This document shows positions 5,775 through 12,331 of a DNA stretch of 12,331 nucleotides, piece by piece (within the stretch, counting starts at the first letter, position 1; the number at the start of each line of letters is the position of its first letter). The notes beneath the pieces were generated by a model. It was not told the DNA's origin. It did no database searches and saw nothing but the letters and a program-made list of their open reading frames with translations. The stretch is from Rhodobacteraceae bacterium UBA3069. Its GTDB lineage: Bacteria; Pseudomonadota; Alphaproteobacteria; Rhodobacterales; Rhodobacteraceae. The stretch lies in assembly GCA_002366795.1 (NCBI GenBank), contig DFBX01000070.1:30896-43226 (forward strand), read 5' to 3'. Both the position numbers and the translations under genes were made by a program.

Positions 5775-6559
5775 GCGGCCTCTCCGTGCGGATCTTGCGG
5801 CTCGATCCGCACCGGGATGCCGGCGGCGGCCATATGGGCCTTGGCCTCGGCAATGGTGTATTCACCGAAATGGAAGATCGAGGCGGCCAGAACCGCGCTG
5901 GCCCCGCCCTTTGTGACGCCCTCGACCAGGTGGTCAAGGTTGCCGACACCGCCCGAAGCGATCACCGGAATATCCACCGCGTCGGAAACGGCGCGGGTCA
6001 GGGGCAGGTTGAACCCAGACTTGGTGCCGTCGCGGTCCATCGAGGTCAGCAGGATTTCCCCCGCGCCCTTGGCCGCCACCAGCTTGGCGAATTCCACCGC
6101 GTCGATGCCAGTGGGCTTGCGACCGCCATGGGTAAAAATCTCCCATTTGCCGGGCGCGACGGTCTTGGCGTCGATGGCGCAGACGATGCATTGGCTACCG
6201 AACTGCGCCGCCGCCCGCGCGATTACATCGGGGTCCGCCACGGCGGCCGAGTTGAACGAGACCTTGTCGGCCCCGGCCAGCAGCAGCGCGCGAACATCCG
6301 CCGTGGTCCGCACCCCGCCGCCCACGGTCAGCGGGATATAGCATTGTTCGGCCGTGCGGCTGACCACGTCGAACATGGTGCCACGGTTTTCATGGGTCGC
6401 GTGGATGTCGAGGAAACACAATTCATCCGCACCGGCGGCATCATAGGCCCGGGCCGCGTCCACCGGATCGCCCGCATCGCGCAGGCCGACAAAGTTCACG
6501 CCCTTGACCACGCGGCCATCGGCCACGTCGAGGCAGGGGATAATGCGGGTTTTAAGCAT
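5771..6559 (-). CDS. hisF: Imidazole glycerol phosphate synthase, cyclase subunit
   Basis: A 262-residue (beta-alpha)8 barrel. With HisH it converts PRFAR and ammonia from glutamine to imidazole glycerol phosphate and AICAR, feeding both histidine and purine synthesis. Both catalytic aspartates are in the standard places: D11 in PCLDV and D130 in CAIDAKT. The phosphate-binding loops are present as VGGGVR (79-84) and ASGGVGN in the second half. Length is slightly above the usual 250-258 because of a C-terminal extension ending PHGEAA. GGAAGG lies upstream of the ATG at 6559. It starts the hisF-hisE-Dabb unit; 93 bases separate it from the divergent DUF302 gene, so it probably has its own promoter there, though no clear boxes are seen. 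The GGGCTTTTGCCC palindrome at 6597-6608 lies in that gap. Confidence 0.97.
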   Translation of the reverse strand: MLKTRIIPCLDVADGRVVKGVNFVGLRDAGDPVDAARAYDAAGADELCFLDIHATHENRGTMFDVVSRTAEQCYIPLTVGGGVRTTADVRALLLAGADKVSFNSAAVADPDVIARAAAQFGSQCIVCAIDAKTVAPGKWEIFTHGGRKPTGIDAVEFAKLVAAKGAGEILLTSMDRDGTKSGFNLPLTRAVSDAVDIPVIASGGVGNLDHLVEGVTKGGASAVLAASIFHFGEYTIAEAKAHMAAAGIPVRIEPQDPHGEAA

Positions 6560-6652
6560 GGTTTCGCGGCCTTCCGTCGTTCACGCCAATGTTTATGGGC
6601 TTTTGCCCTGTGATGCCAGAGCCTCCTGACATCTTGAAAAGGAGGTTTCCCA

Positions 6653-7111
6653 ATGAAGCGACTTATTTTGACCGTGTTGTGCTGCGCCGCATTTGCCATG
6701 CCGGTGTCTGCTTCCGAAGATGACATTATTCGCCGTGCGGCGACAGGCGACGTTCCCGCCACGATGGACGCGCTGGTGGCCGCGGTCGAAAGTGCCGGTG
6801 CGACCGTCTTTGCACGGGTCGATCATACTGCGGGGGCCGAATCCGTGGGGATGGAAATGACCGATGCGCAATTGCTTCTGTTCGGCAACCCGAAGCTGGG
6901 CACGCCCGCGATGCAAGATAACCCGTTGGCAGGCTTGTATCTTCCGTTGCGGGTGCTGGTTTACCGCGATGATGCTGGCACGGTCTGGCTGGCCTATGAC
7001 GACCCCAAAGACATGCTGGCTCAGTTGGGCGGGATCAGTGAAGAAGCCGCCTATATCGGGAAAATGCGTGCTGCGCTGGAAAAGCTGACCACTGCGGCAG
7101 CAGGGAACTGA
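6653..7111 (+). CDS. Exported DUF302 domain protein
   Basis: A 152-residue protein with a signal peptide (basic KR, hydrophobic LILTVLCCAAFAM, likely cut after VSA at residue 20), so periplasmic or secreted. The mature part has a DUF302 domain, with hallmark segments VFARVDHTAGAESVG, LLLFGNPKLGTPAM, LPLRVLVYRDDAG and VWLAYDDP. DUF302 proteins form small dimeric alpha/beta folds of unknown function. AAGGAGG at 6639-6645, seven bases before the ATG, is an almost perfect ribosome binding site and implies strong translation. It stands alone on the plus strand between hisF and hisA, divergent from hisF. A GGGC-TTTT-GCCC hairpin at 6597-6608 lies in the shared upstream gap. Confidence 0.88.
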   Translation: MKRLILTVLCCAAFAMPVSASEDDIIRRAATGDVPATMDALVAAVESAGATVFARVDHTAGAESVGMEMTDAQLLLFGNPKLGTPAMQDNPLAGLYLPLRVLVYRDDAGTVWLAYDDPKDMLAQLGGISEEAAYIGKMRAALEKLTTAAAGN

Positions 7112-7114
7112 CCC

Positions 7115-7162
7115 TGCGCGCCGCATTCTCGGTGGATTGAAAGAAAGCGGGTCAGGCGCGCA
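7115..7162. other. Long-loop inverted repeat at the DUF302/hisA junction
   Basis: TGCGCGCC (7115-7122) is a perfect complement of GGCGCGCA (7155-7162) with a 32-base loop, spanning the convergent 3' ends and overlapping the last codons of hisA. No T-run follows. A weak bidirectional 3'-end structure is possible, but chance is not excluded in GC-rich DNA. Confidence 0.25.
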
Positions 7163-7874
7163 GAACGGCCAGCGCCTGGCCCAGATCAATCGCCCCGTCA
7201 TAAAGCGCACGGCCGGAAATGGCCCCGTTCAACGGCGCGCCGCAATTTTTCAATGCCTTCAGATCGTCAATCGAGGATACGCCCCCGCTTGCGATCACGG
7301 GGATCGACACGGCATTGGCCAGCGCGGCGGTTTCCTCGATGTTGGGGCCTTGCATCGCCCCGTCCCGGTTGATGTCCGTATAGATGATCGCGGCGACGCC
7401 CGCGTCTTCGAACGATTTTGCAAGGTCGGTGGCGTTCACGTTGGTTTCCTCGGCCCAGCCTTTGGTGGCGACCATGCCCTTGCGCGCGTCGATGCCCACG
7501 GCGACATGGCCGGGAAAAGCGCGCGCCGCCTCGCGCACCAGGTCGGGGTTTTCCACGGCGACGGTGCCAAGGATCACCCGGTGCAAGCCGCGCTCCAGCC
7601 AGCGTTCGATGGTGGCCATGTCGCGAATGCCGCCGCCCAGTTGCGCGGGCACATTGGTGCGGCGCAGGATTTCCTCGACCGGGGCGGCGTTCACCGGCTC
7701 ACCGGCGAAGGCACCGTTCAGGTCCACTAGGTGCAGCCATTCGCAACCCGCCTCGACGAATTCCATCGCTTGCGCGGCGGGGTCTTCGTTGAACACGGTC
7801 GCTTGCTCCATCTCGCCCTTGTAAAGCCGCACGGCATTGCCGTCTTTCAGGTCGATAGCGGGATAGAGGATCAT
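7152..7874 (-). CDS. hisA: ProFAR isomerase (HisA)
   Basis: A 240-residue cytoplasmic (beta-alpha)8 barrel that isomerises ProFAR to PRFAR by an Amadori rearrangement, supplying the HisF-HisH synthase. The catalytic aspartates are in the standard places: D8 in YPAIDLKDG and D129 in VGIDARKG. The phosphate-binding loops are LGGGIR (79-84) and ASGGV. The ATG at 7874 gives the usual MILYPAIDLK start, with AAAAGGG suitably spaced; an upstream GTG at 7901 adds nine unlike residues, although AAGGAA precedes it. The gap to hisH on the same strand is filled by a plus-strand gene and a bidirectional terminator, so hisA must be transcribed from its own promoter within about 7875-8011. Two palindromes lie there: CTTTTGCAAAAG (7884-7895) and TTGCA-AA-TGCAA (7922-7933). 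Confidence 0.96.
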   Translation of the reverse strand: MILYPAIDLKDGNAVRLYKGEMEQATVFNEDPAAQAMEFVEAGCEWLHLVDLNGAFAGEPVNAAPVEEILRRTNVPAQLGGGIRDMATIERWLERGLHRVILGTVAVENPDLVREAARAFPGHVAVGIDARKGMVATKGWAEETNVNATDLAKSFEDAGVAAIIYTDINRDGAMQGPNIEETAALANAVSIPVIASGGVSSIDDLKALKNCGAPLNGAISGRALYDGAIDLGQALAVLRA

Positions 7875-8011
7875 GGCGCGGCCCTTTTGCAAAAGTTTCA
7901 CGGTTCCTTAATCCCGGCCTGTTGCAAATGCAATGTGACCCAAAGACAGGCTTGATCCGCGCGGCTTACGTGGGGCAGGCTTTGCGTCAGGATTGATGGA
8001 GGACGAGAGCT

Positions 8012-8395
8012 ATGAAATTTTTCGCAAGCATTGTGGCGGGGGCTGTTCTGACGGCAGGCACGGCCATGGCTGACCCGGTATTGGGCACTTGAAAAACCCA
8101 AGTGGATGATGGCGCTTATGCCCATGTGAATATATCCAATTGCGGCAATGCCATTTGCGGCACGATCGCGCGGACCTTCAACAAGGATGGCGAATACAAT
8201 TCGGCCAACAAGGGTAAAAATCTGGTCTGGGATATGCAGGCAAAGGGCGAGGGATATTACGCCAAAGGCAAGATCTGGCAGCCTTCGACCGGCAAGACCT
8301 ACAAGTCAAAGATGCCGCTTGAAGGGAACACGTTGCGTGTGTCTGGTTGTGTTGGACCGATCTGCATGAAACAGACATGGAGCCGGGTGAAATAA
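8012..8395 (+). pseudogene. DUF2147 secreted protein with an in-frame TGA
   Basis: One continuous frame runs from ATG 8012 (GGAGGA at 7998-8003 upstream) to the stop at 8393-8395, interrupted only by TGA at 8090-8092, codon 27. Before it is an intact signal peptide (MKFFASIVAG... AMA, residues 1-20) and the start of the mature protein, DPVLGT. After it the frame continues KTQVDDGAYAHVNI, which matches how DUF2147 proteins go on after a conserved Trp (G-x-W). One base change, TGG to TGA, explains it. The rest is well preserved, with cysteine pairs CGNAIC and CVGPIC that may form disulfides in the periplasm. Lack of other decay points to a very recent mutation or a base-call error. Re-initiation at ATG 8102 would give 97 residues without a signal peptide. 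Readthrough or recoding is possible but there is no sign of it. Confidence 0.85.
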
Positions 8396-8436
8396 CCTAT
8401 CCGTCTGTCCCGCGTCCGGGAACGGGCGCGCACTGG

Positions 8437-8473
8437 AAAAAACGGCCCGCGCCTTTGTGGCGCGGGCTTTTTT
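8437..8473. terminator. Bidirectional Rho-independent terminator
   Basis: GCCCGCGCC (8445-8453) pairs perfectly with GGCGCGGGC (8459-8467) around a 5-base loop. On the plus strand six T follow (8468-8473), ending the DUF2147 transcript. On the minus strand, after two bases, six A of the plus strand (8437-8442) give a T-run, so it should also end the hisB-hisH transcript, whose stop codon is at 8527. Confidence 0.85.
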
Positions 8474-8526
8474 GCGGGGCTTCCTTGCTTGGGGAAATGC
8501 CTTGGAAAATCAAGGCAAAGGGCAGA

Positions 8527-9165
8527 TCAGGGTTGCCAGCGCAGGAAATTCGCAATCAGGTGCAGGCCGGTTTTCTGGCTTTTTTCCGGGTGGAACTGCA
8601 TTCCCAGCAGGTTGTCACGGCCGACGATGGCAGTGATATCGCCCGCGTAATCCACATGGGCCAGACGCTGTGCATCATCGGCCACCTTGAAATGGTAGCT
8701 ATGCACGAAATAGCAGTGTTGGCCGCTTTCGACACCGTCGAACACGGGGTGCGGGTGGTCGATCAGCAGATCGTTCCAGCCCATATGCGGCACGGGCAGC
8801 GTGGGGTCGGCCGGCTCGATCCGTACGACCTCGCCGCCGATCCAGTCGAATCCGGGGGTGGGGGTGTATTCCAGCCCGCGCGTCGCCATCATCTGCATCC
8901 CGATGCAGATGCCAAGGAAAGGCTGGCCGCCCTTGATCACGGCCTCTTCCATCGCCTCGAACACGCCGCGATGGTCGAACAATTCCTTGCGGCAGGCGGG
9001 AAAAGCCCCGTCGCCGGGCAGCACCACGCGCGATGCGCGGCGGATCGTGTCGGGCTCCGAGGTCACGATAACCTCGCCCGCGCCGACCTCTCTGGCCATG
9101 CGCTGAAACGCCTTTTCCGCCGAATGCAGGTTGCCGCTTTCGTAATCGACGATAACGGTGGTCAT
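8527..9165 (-). CDS. hisH: Imidazole glycerol phosphate synthase, glutamine amidotransferase subunit
   Basis: A 212-residue class I glutamine amidotransferase that hydrolyses glutamine and channels ammonia to HisF. The triad is visible: nucleophile C87 in GICIGMQ, and H192 and E194 in FHPEKSQ. The oxyanion-loop segment PGDGAFPAC (50-58) and the YFVHSYHF segment (152-159) are typical of HisH. Length is normal. GGATGTGAT lies upstream of the ATG at 9165, a weak ribosome binding site. It follows hisB on the same strand after 63 bases that hold a palindromic repeat, and it is probably co-transcribed with hisB up to the terminator at 8437-8473. Confidence 0.96.
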   Translation of the reverse strand: MTTVIVDYESGNLHSAEKAFQRMAREVGAGEVIVTSEPDTIRRASRVVLPGDGAFPACRKELFDHRGVFEAMEEAVIKGGQPFLGICIGMQMMATRGLEYTPTPGFDWIGGEVVRIEPADPTLPVPHMGWNDLLIDHPHPVFDGVESGQHCYFVHSYHFKVADDAQRLAHVDYAGDITAIVGRDNLLGMQFHPEKSQKTGLHLIANFLRWQP

Positions 9166-9184
9166 GGTATCACATCCTTTTTCC

Positions 9185-9228
9185 GCGCATCTTGGTCCGA
9201 AAACCGGATTCCACTTTTCGGGATGCGC
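9185..9228. repeat. Alphaproteobacterial palindromic repeat between hisB and hisH
   Basis: A nested imperfect palindrome: outer arms GCGCATC (9185-9191) and GATGCGC (9222-9228), inner arms CCGAAAA (9197-9203) and TTTTCGG (9215-9221), with a short GC-containing centre. I recognise this layout and its core words as a dispersed intergenic repeat common in rhizobia and other alphaproteobacteria. It begins directly after the hisB stop codon (9231-9229) and ends 19 bases before hisH. As RNA it would fold into a long hairpin between the two coding regions. Copy number in this genome cannot be seen here. Confidence 0.75.
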
Positions 9229-9816
9229 TCACAAAGCCCCCTTGGTGGACGGAATCGTATCCGATTTGCGCGGGTCCACCTCGACCGCCTCGCGCAGGGC
9301 GCGGGCGACGGATTTGAACGCGGCCTCGGCGATGTGGTGGCTGTTGAACCCGTGCAGCGCATCGACATGCAGGGTGATCCCGCCATGGGTCGAAAGCGCC
9401 TGGAAGAACTCGCGCACCAATTCGGTGTCGAAGGTGCCGATTTTCTGCGTGGGCAGGTCCAGGTTCCAGATCAGGAAGGGCCGCGCCGACAGGTCCAGTG
9501 CGCAGCGCACCAGCGCGTCGTCCATCGGCAACAGGCAGGCCCCATAGCGGCGGATGCCCTTCTTGTCACCAAGGGCCTGCGCCAGCGCCTGACCCAGGGC
9601 AATTCCCGTATCCTCGACCGTGTGGTGGTCGTCTATGAGGTAATCGCCTTCCGCGCGGGTGGTCATGTCGATCAGCGAATGGCGCGCCAACTGGTCCAGC
9701 ATGTGGTCAAAGAACCCCACGCCGGTCTGGTTGTCATAGGTGCCTGTTCCGTCCAGGTTCACCTCGACCGAGATTTTCGTCTCGGCCGTGTTCCGTTCAA
9801 TCTTGGCGATCCGCAT
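9229..9816 (-). CDS. hisB: Imidazoleglycerol-phosphate dehydratase
   Basis: A 195-residue cytoplasmic enzyme that dehydrates imidazole glycerol phosphate to imidazole acetol phosphate. It is the monofunctional form, without the histidinol-phosphatase domain found in E. coli HisB. The two manganese-binding histidine motifs are clear: HHTVED (64-69) and HHIAEAAFK (160-168), plus FFDHMLDQLARHS (35-47). The ATG at 9816 follows GGAGG with good spacing. It is the first gene of the minus-strand his cluster. A TATAAG at 9853-9848 could be its -10 box, but I see no good -35. The neighbour upstream is the divergent lipoprotein gene. Confidence 0.97.
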   Translation of the reverse strand: MRIAKIERNTAETKISVEVNLDGTGTYDNQTGVGFFDHMLDQLARHSLIDMTTRAEGDYLIDDHHTVEDTGIALGQALAQALGDKKGIRRYGACLLPMDDALVRCALDLSARPFLIWNLDLPTQKIGTFDTELVREFFQALSTHGGITLHVDALHGFNSHHIAEAAFKSVARALREAVEVDPRKSDTIPSTKGAL

Positions 9817-9929
9817 GATGCTGCCTCCGTCATCGTTTCGCGCCGCTTATAAGCGCGGTGGCAGGGCGAGGGAAGGCTTGCCGCGTTCATGGCGCTTTGT
9901 CTTTGGCGCGCTGTGGCGTAAACTCGTCA

Positions 9930-9935
9930 TATAAT
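9930..9935 (+). promoter_or_regulatory. TATAAT -10 box before the lipoprotein gene
   Basis: A perfect TATAAT in an AT-rich patch, 31 bases before the ATG at 9967, is the best -10 candidate for the hydrolase gene. No good -35 lies 16-18 bases upstream. TTTGTC (9896-9901) with TAAACT (9919-9924) at a 17-base spacing is a weaker alternative. Confidence 0.4.
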
Positions 9936-9966
9936 TATTCTGCTGCCTTTTCCGACGGACCTTTCA

Positions 9967-11817
9967 ATGCGTTTCTTTCTGATCCTTTTTCTGGGCTTTT
10001 TTCTGGCCCTCGCGGCCTGTACTCCCCGCAACGAGGCGCGCCGCGCCTTTGCCCCCGATGCGCCGGAATGCGCTGGAATCGTGCGCGCGCTTGGTCCCAT
10101 GAACAACGAACGGGCAGGGGAACAGGCCGCGGCGGCGGGCTGTTACCTGCAACGCCATATCCTGCCCGACCCCGATACGCGGCCCGCCGCGCGCCCCGCG
10201 CTGTTTGCCGCGCCCGCGCCGGTGGATGCCCCACCCCAAGGCTGGACCGCCTATGCCGCGACATCGGGCGCGCCGCTGGCCGACCCGGCGGGCTATACGC
10301 TGGCCTTCGTGGAAATCGGCGACAACGGCAAGCTGCTGGTCCCCGGCCAGTTGCCGACGTTGAAATCGCATCTGGCGCGGCAAAAGGCGCGGGGCTGGCA
10401 GAACGTGGTGGTCGCCTTTGTGCATGGCTGGCGGCATGACGCCAGCATCGGGGATCGCGACGTGCAGAAACTGCGCACCCTTCTGGGCTATACCCGCGCC
10501 GCGCTGAACACCCGCTGCGTGCAAGAGGGGACATATTGCAACGCCGCCCTGACCGGCGTCTTCCTTGGCTGGCGCGGGCGCAGCTTTGCCGAACCGCTGC
10601 TGACGGCCGATGGCGGGTTTTCGCCTTTTGTCATCGGTGCCTTTCCTACGATCTGGGACCGCAAGGACCAGTCCGCCGCCCATGCGGGGCTGGCGCTGTC
10701 CGTGCTGCGCGGGGTGGAATCGGAATTGCACCTGAACCCCGGTAACAACCGCGCCGACAAGATGCTGATCTTTGGCCATTCGCTGGGCGGCAACATGCTG
10801 GCCAATGCGGTGGAACCTCCCATGCTTGACGCGATCCAGCGCCACCCGCTGCCGCCGCAGGGCCGCGACGGGCGCAAGATGGCCCCCGTGCTGGGCGATC
10901 TGGTGGTGCTGATCAACCCGGCGTCGGAAGCGACGCATTGGACATCGCTGCAACGCGAATTGCGCCGCAAATCCGGCATGGAGGACCCGCAGAACTGGCT
11001 CACCGCCACGGTGGATGACAATGGCACGCCCAGGATCGACCCCGAACGCTGGCGCAAGCTGGCCCCGTGGCGGCGCATGTTCCCGATCGATCAACGCCCG
11101 GTCTATATCTCGCTGACCGCAACCGACAACTGGCTGACGGCAAACCCCACCCGCCGCGTGGCCTATGACAGCGCGACAGGGTTCCTGTTTCCGCTGGCGC
11201 AGGGCGTCGCCGGCAAGAAAGGAGAGGAGCGCCGCACCATCGGCCATCTGCGCCCTGATTATGCGCCGGGCAGTCGCAAGGTTCTGTCCGGCCCGCCCGT
11301 TGGTGCGTCGCATGAATTCAGCGTGAACCAGGGCACGGGCGAGCGCGCCAGCTACAAGAGCGCGGGCAAGGTCGAAACCTCGTGGTGCGATCCGGCTGCG
11401 GGCTGGTTGCGCGATGTGCGCGACGACCAGCTGGCGCAAGGCTGGACCTTTGGCGATGGCTGGGACTACGGCCTGACCCCGTCCGAGGCAGAGGCCCGCC
11501 TGACCGCCGCCCAGAATATTGCGCGCGGTATCAATGGCGCCTCGGTCCAGTGGCGGCACGCGCTTAACCTGCGCGGGCGGGCGAACCTGTGGTCGGTGGT
11601 GCCGGGCCGCGCCCCGATCTGGAACGTGCGGGCACTGGACACCGCGGTGCGCGAGCATGGCAAGTACGTGAATTACCCGATGTGGTGCGCGATCAACCAA
11701 CTGGTGCTGGACGATGTGGTTGCCCCGCGCCCCGCCGATCAGGGGCTGCTGGATGACCTGTGGATGGAAGAGGCGGTGATGGATTACGCCCCGCCGCCGC
11801 GCCCGGTGCCCGAATGA
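9967..11817 (+). CDS. Large lipoprotein with alpha/beta-hydrolase motifs
   Basis: A 616-residue protein that begins with a lipoprotein signal peptide: hydrophobic FFLILFLGFFLA and lipobox LAAC with C18 as the lipidated Cys, so it is probably membrane-anchored and faces the periplasm. A hydrolase-like core follows: strand VVVAFVHGWRHDAS (147-160), where HGW resembles the oxyanion-loop HG motif, and the nucleophile elbow FGHSLGG (269-275) with S272. The acid and base residues cannot be placed with confidence. The second half (about 290-616) is rich in Trp and Arg with a Pro-rich end and no domain I recognise. At this size it is much longer than a minimal hydrolase. The substrate is unknown; lipid or ester hydrolysis at the envelope is a guess. 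Upstream spacing is normal but the ribosome binding site (ACGGAC) is weak. The antisense frame of similar length is a shadow. Confidence 0.75.
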   Translation: MRFFLILFLGFFLALAACTPRNEARRAFAPDAPECAGIVRALGPMNNERAGEQAAAAGCYLQRHILPDPDTRPAARPALFAAPAPVDAPPQGWTAYAATSGAPLADPAGYTLAFVEIGDNGKLLVPGQLPTLKSHLARQKARGWQNVVVAFVHGWRHDASIGDRDVQKLRTLLGYTRAALNTRCVQEGTYCNAALTGVFLGWRGRSFAEPLLTADGGFSPFVIGAFPTIWDRKDQSAAHAGLALSVLRGVESELHLNPGNNRADKMLIFGHSLGGNMLANAVEPPMLDAIQRHPLPPQGRDGRKMAPVLGDLVVLINPASEATHWTSLQRELRRKSGMEDPQNWLTATVDDNGTPRIDPERWRKLAPWRRMFPIDQRPVYISLTATDNWLTANPTRRVAYDSATGFLFPLAQGVAGKKGEERRTIGHLRPDYAPGSRKVLSGPPVGASHEFSVNQGTGERASYKSAGKVETSWCDPAAGWLRDVRDDQLAQGWTFGDGWDYGLTPSEAEARLTAAQNIARGINGASVQWRHALNLRGRANLWSVVPGRAPIWNVRALDTAVREHGKYVNYPMWCAINQLVLDDVVAPRPADQGLLDDLWMEEAVMDYAPPPRPVPE

Positions 11818-11912
11818 CTCTATCGTGACCCCGCGGCGCGTTGCACCTGTCAGACCTTTATGCCAGCCTTGCACGAAGGTCGCCACGGGCGACAAGGCGC
11901 AAGGAGCAGGCC

Positions 11913-12284
11913 ATGTCATTTCAGGATTGCGCGCGCGGGCGGCTCCGCGCTGTCAAGGTTGCGGCGTTGGCTTTCACCCTTGTGGCCAGCCCCGCCATGG
12001 CCGAACGCCGCGTCTATACCGATGACGAGGCGGAGGCGCTGAAATGCGTCTACCTGTTGTCCTTCACCGCTGCTTTCATGGAGCGGCAGGGCCTGCTTGG
12101 CACCCGCCAGAAAGAGGTGATGTTCGCGCTTTCGGCCTTCATGCTGGAAAAATACGTGTCCGGCACGCAGCGGCAAAAGCTGCTGGGGGTCGAAGCCGTG
12201 GGCAAACGCCGCAACACGGAGCAAACGCTGCGTGAATTCCAGCAACAGTCGAAATACTGCATTCGCCGCTTTCCGGTGGATTGA
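11913..12284 (+). CDS. Small exported protein of unknown function
   Basis: A 123-residue protein that I do not recognise. It has a signal peptide (RLR, then VAALAFTLVASPAMA, likely cut after AMA near residue 30), so it is probably periplasmic. The mature part is mostly helical and charged, with one Cys near its start (KCVYLL) and one near its end (YCIRR), which could form a disulfide. AAGGAG at 11901-11906 fixes the ATG at 11913; the longer frame from TTG 11841 has no such site and would bury the signal peptide. It lies 95 bases after the lipoprotein gene, with a GTCGCC (11879-11884) / GGCGAC (11888-11893) hairpin in the gap. Co-transcription with the lipoprotein gene is possible. Confidence 0.75.
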   Translation: MSFQDCARGRLRAVKVAALAFTLVASPAMAERRVYTDDEAEALKCVYLLSFTAAFMERQGLLGTRQKEVMFALSAFMLEKYVSGTQRQKLLGVEAVGKRRNTEQTLREFQQQSKYCIRRFPVD

Positions 12285-12331
12285 TCAAAGGTCGCCTAAG
12301 AGTGACATCCTAGTGTTCCGCGCCTGACATA

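Noticed and set aside
5470..5949. N-terminal extension of the Dabb frame to 5949
   Set aside because: It overlaps hisE and hisF out of frame and does not resemble Dabb proteins; GTG at 5469 gives the full normal domain.
8090..8092. Selenocysteine at the DUF2147 TGA
   Set aside because: The family residue here is Trp, not Cys, and no SECIS-like stem-loop with a clear apical loop stands out just downstream.
8347..9852. 501-codon open frame on the plus strand across hisH and hisB
   Set aside because: Antisense to two clearly identified enzymes and without any family features.
11841..11912. Upstream TTG start for the small exported protein
   Set aside because: No ribosome binding site there, and it would place 24 extra residues before a clean signal peptide; AAGGAG at 11901-11906 supports ATG 11913.
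9964..11919. 651-codon open frame on the minus strand across the lipoprotein gene
   Set aside because: The plus frame has a lipoprotein signal and hydrolase motifs; the minus frame is Arg/His/Gln-rich with no recognisable domain. It is a codon-bias shadow.
12285..12331. Right-end tail of the window
   Set aside because: Forty-seven bases with no hairpin, promoter or coding start that I can support.

Overview
The window is chromosomal DNA from an alphaproteobacterium, most likely of the Rhodobacterales/Roseobacter type. The reasons are high GC with G/C-ending codons, the his gene order hisB-hisH-hisA-hisF-hisE, protein sequences typical of that group, and a TTTTCGGGATGCGC-type palindromic repeat of a kind common in alphaproteobacterial genomes. 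These are judgements made by eye; no database search was run. Most of the window is housekeeping and looks vertically inherited. I see no phage, insertion sequence, CRISPR array or toxin system.

Layout. 1-411: a small secreted EF-hand protein (+) with a structured leader and a clear terminator. 434-2865: seryl-tRNA synthetase and an upstream GT-A-fold glycosyltransferase-like protein, both on the minus strand. 2866-3300: an intergenic stretch with tRNA-Tyr(GTA) on the minus strand and candidate promoters. 3301-4402: a SpoU/TrmH rRNA methyltransferase (rlmB type) followed by a small zinc-ribbon protein whose reading frame is broken at a run of nine G. 4403-4647: an intergenic stretch with an AT-rich promoter-like patch, hairpins and a strong terminator, possibly a small RNA gene. 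4648-5121: a CoA-binding-fold protein.

5182-9816 is the late histidine pathway on the minus strand. It is transcribed as hisB, hisH, hisA, hisF, hisE and then a Dabb-domain gene whose start overlaps the hisE stop. Together these enzymes cover PR-ATP hydrolysis (HisE), ProFAR isomerisation (HisA), imidazole ring formation (HisH-HisF) and dehydration of IGP (HisB). Two plus-strand genes for exported proteins sit inside the cluster: a DUF302 protein between hisF and hisA, and a DUF2147 protein between hisA and hisH. The DUF2147 gene carries an in-frame TGA where the family normally has a Trp. A bidirectional terminator at 8437-8473 should separate hisBH from hisA, so the cluster is probably several transcription units rather than one operon.

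9967-12284: a large lipoprotein with an alpha/beta-hydrolase nucleophile motif, then a small exported protein of unknown function, both on the plus strand.

The items most worth checking are the two reading-frame lesions (9-G tract at 4170-4178, TGA at 8090-8092), the possible small RNA at about 4466-4591, the tRNA-Tyr with a non-canonical D-arm core, and the coupling of a Dabb gene to hisE. I did not find a convincing new multi-gene system.
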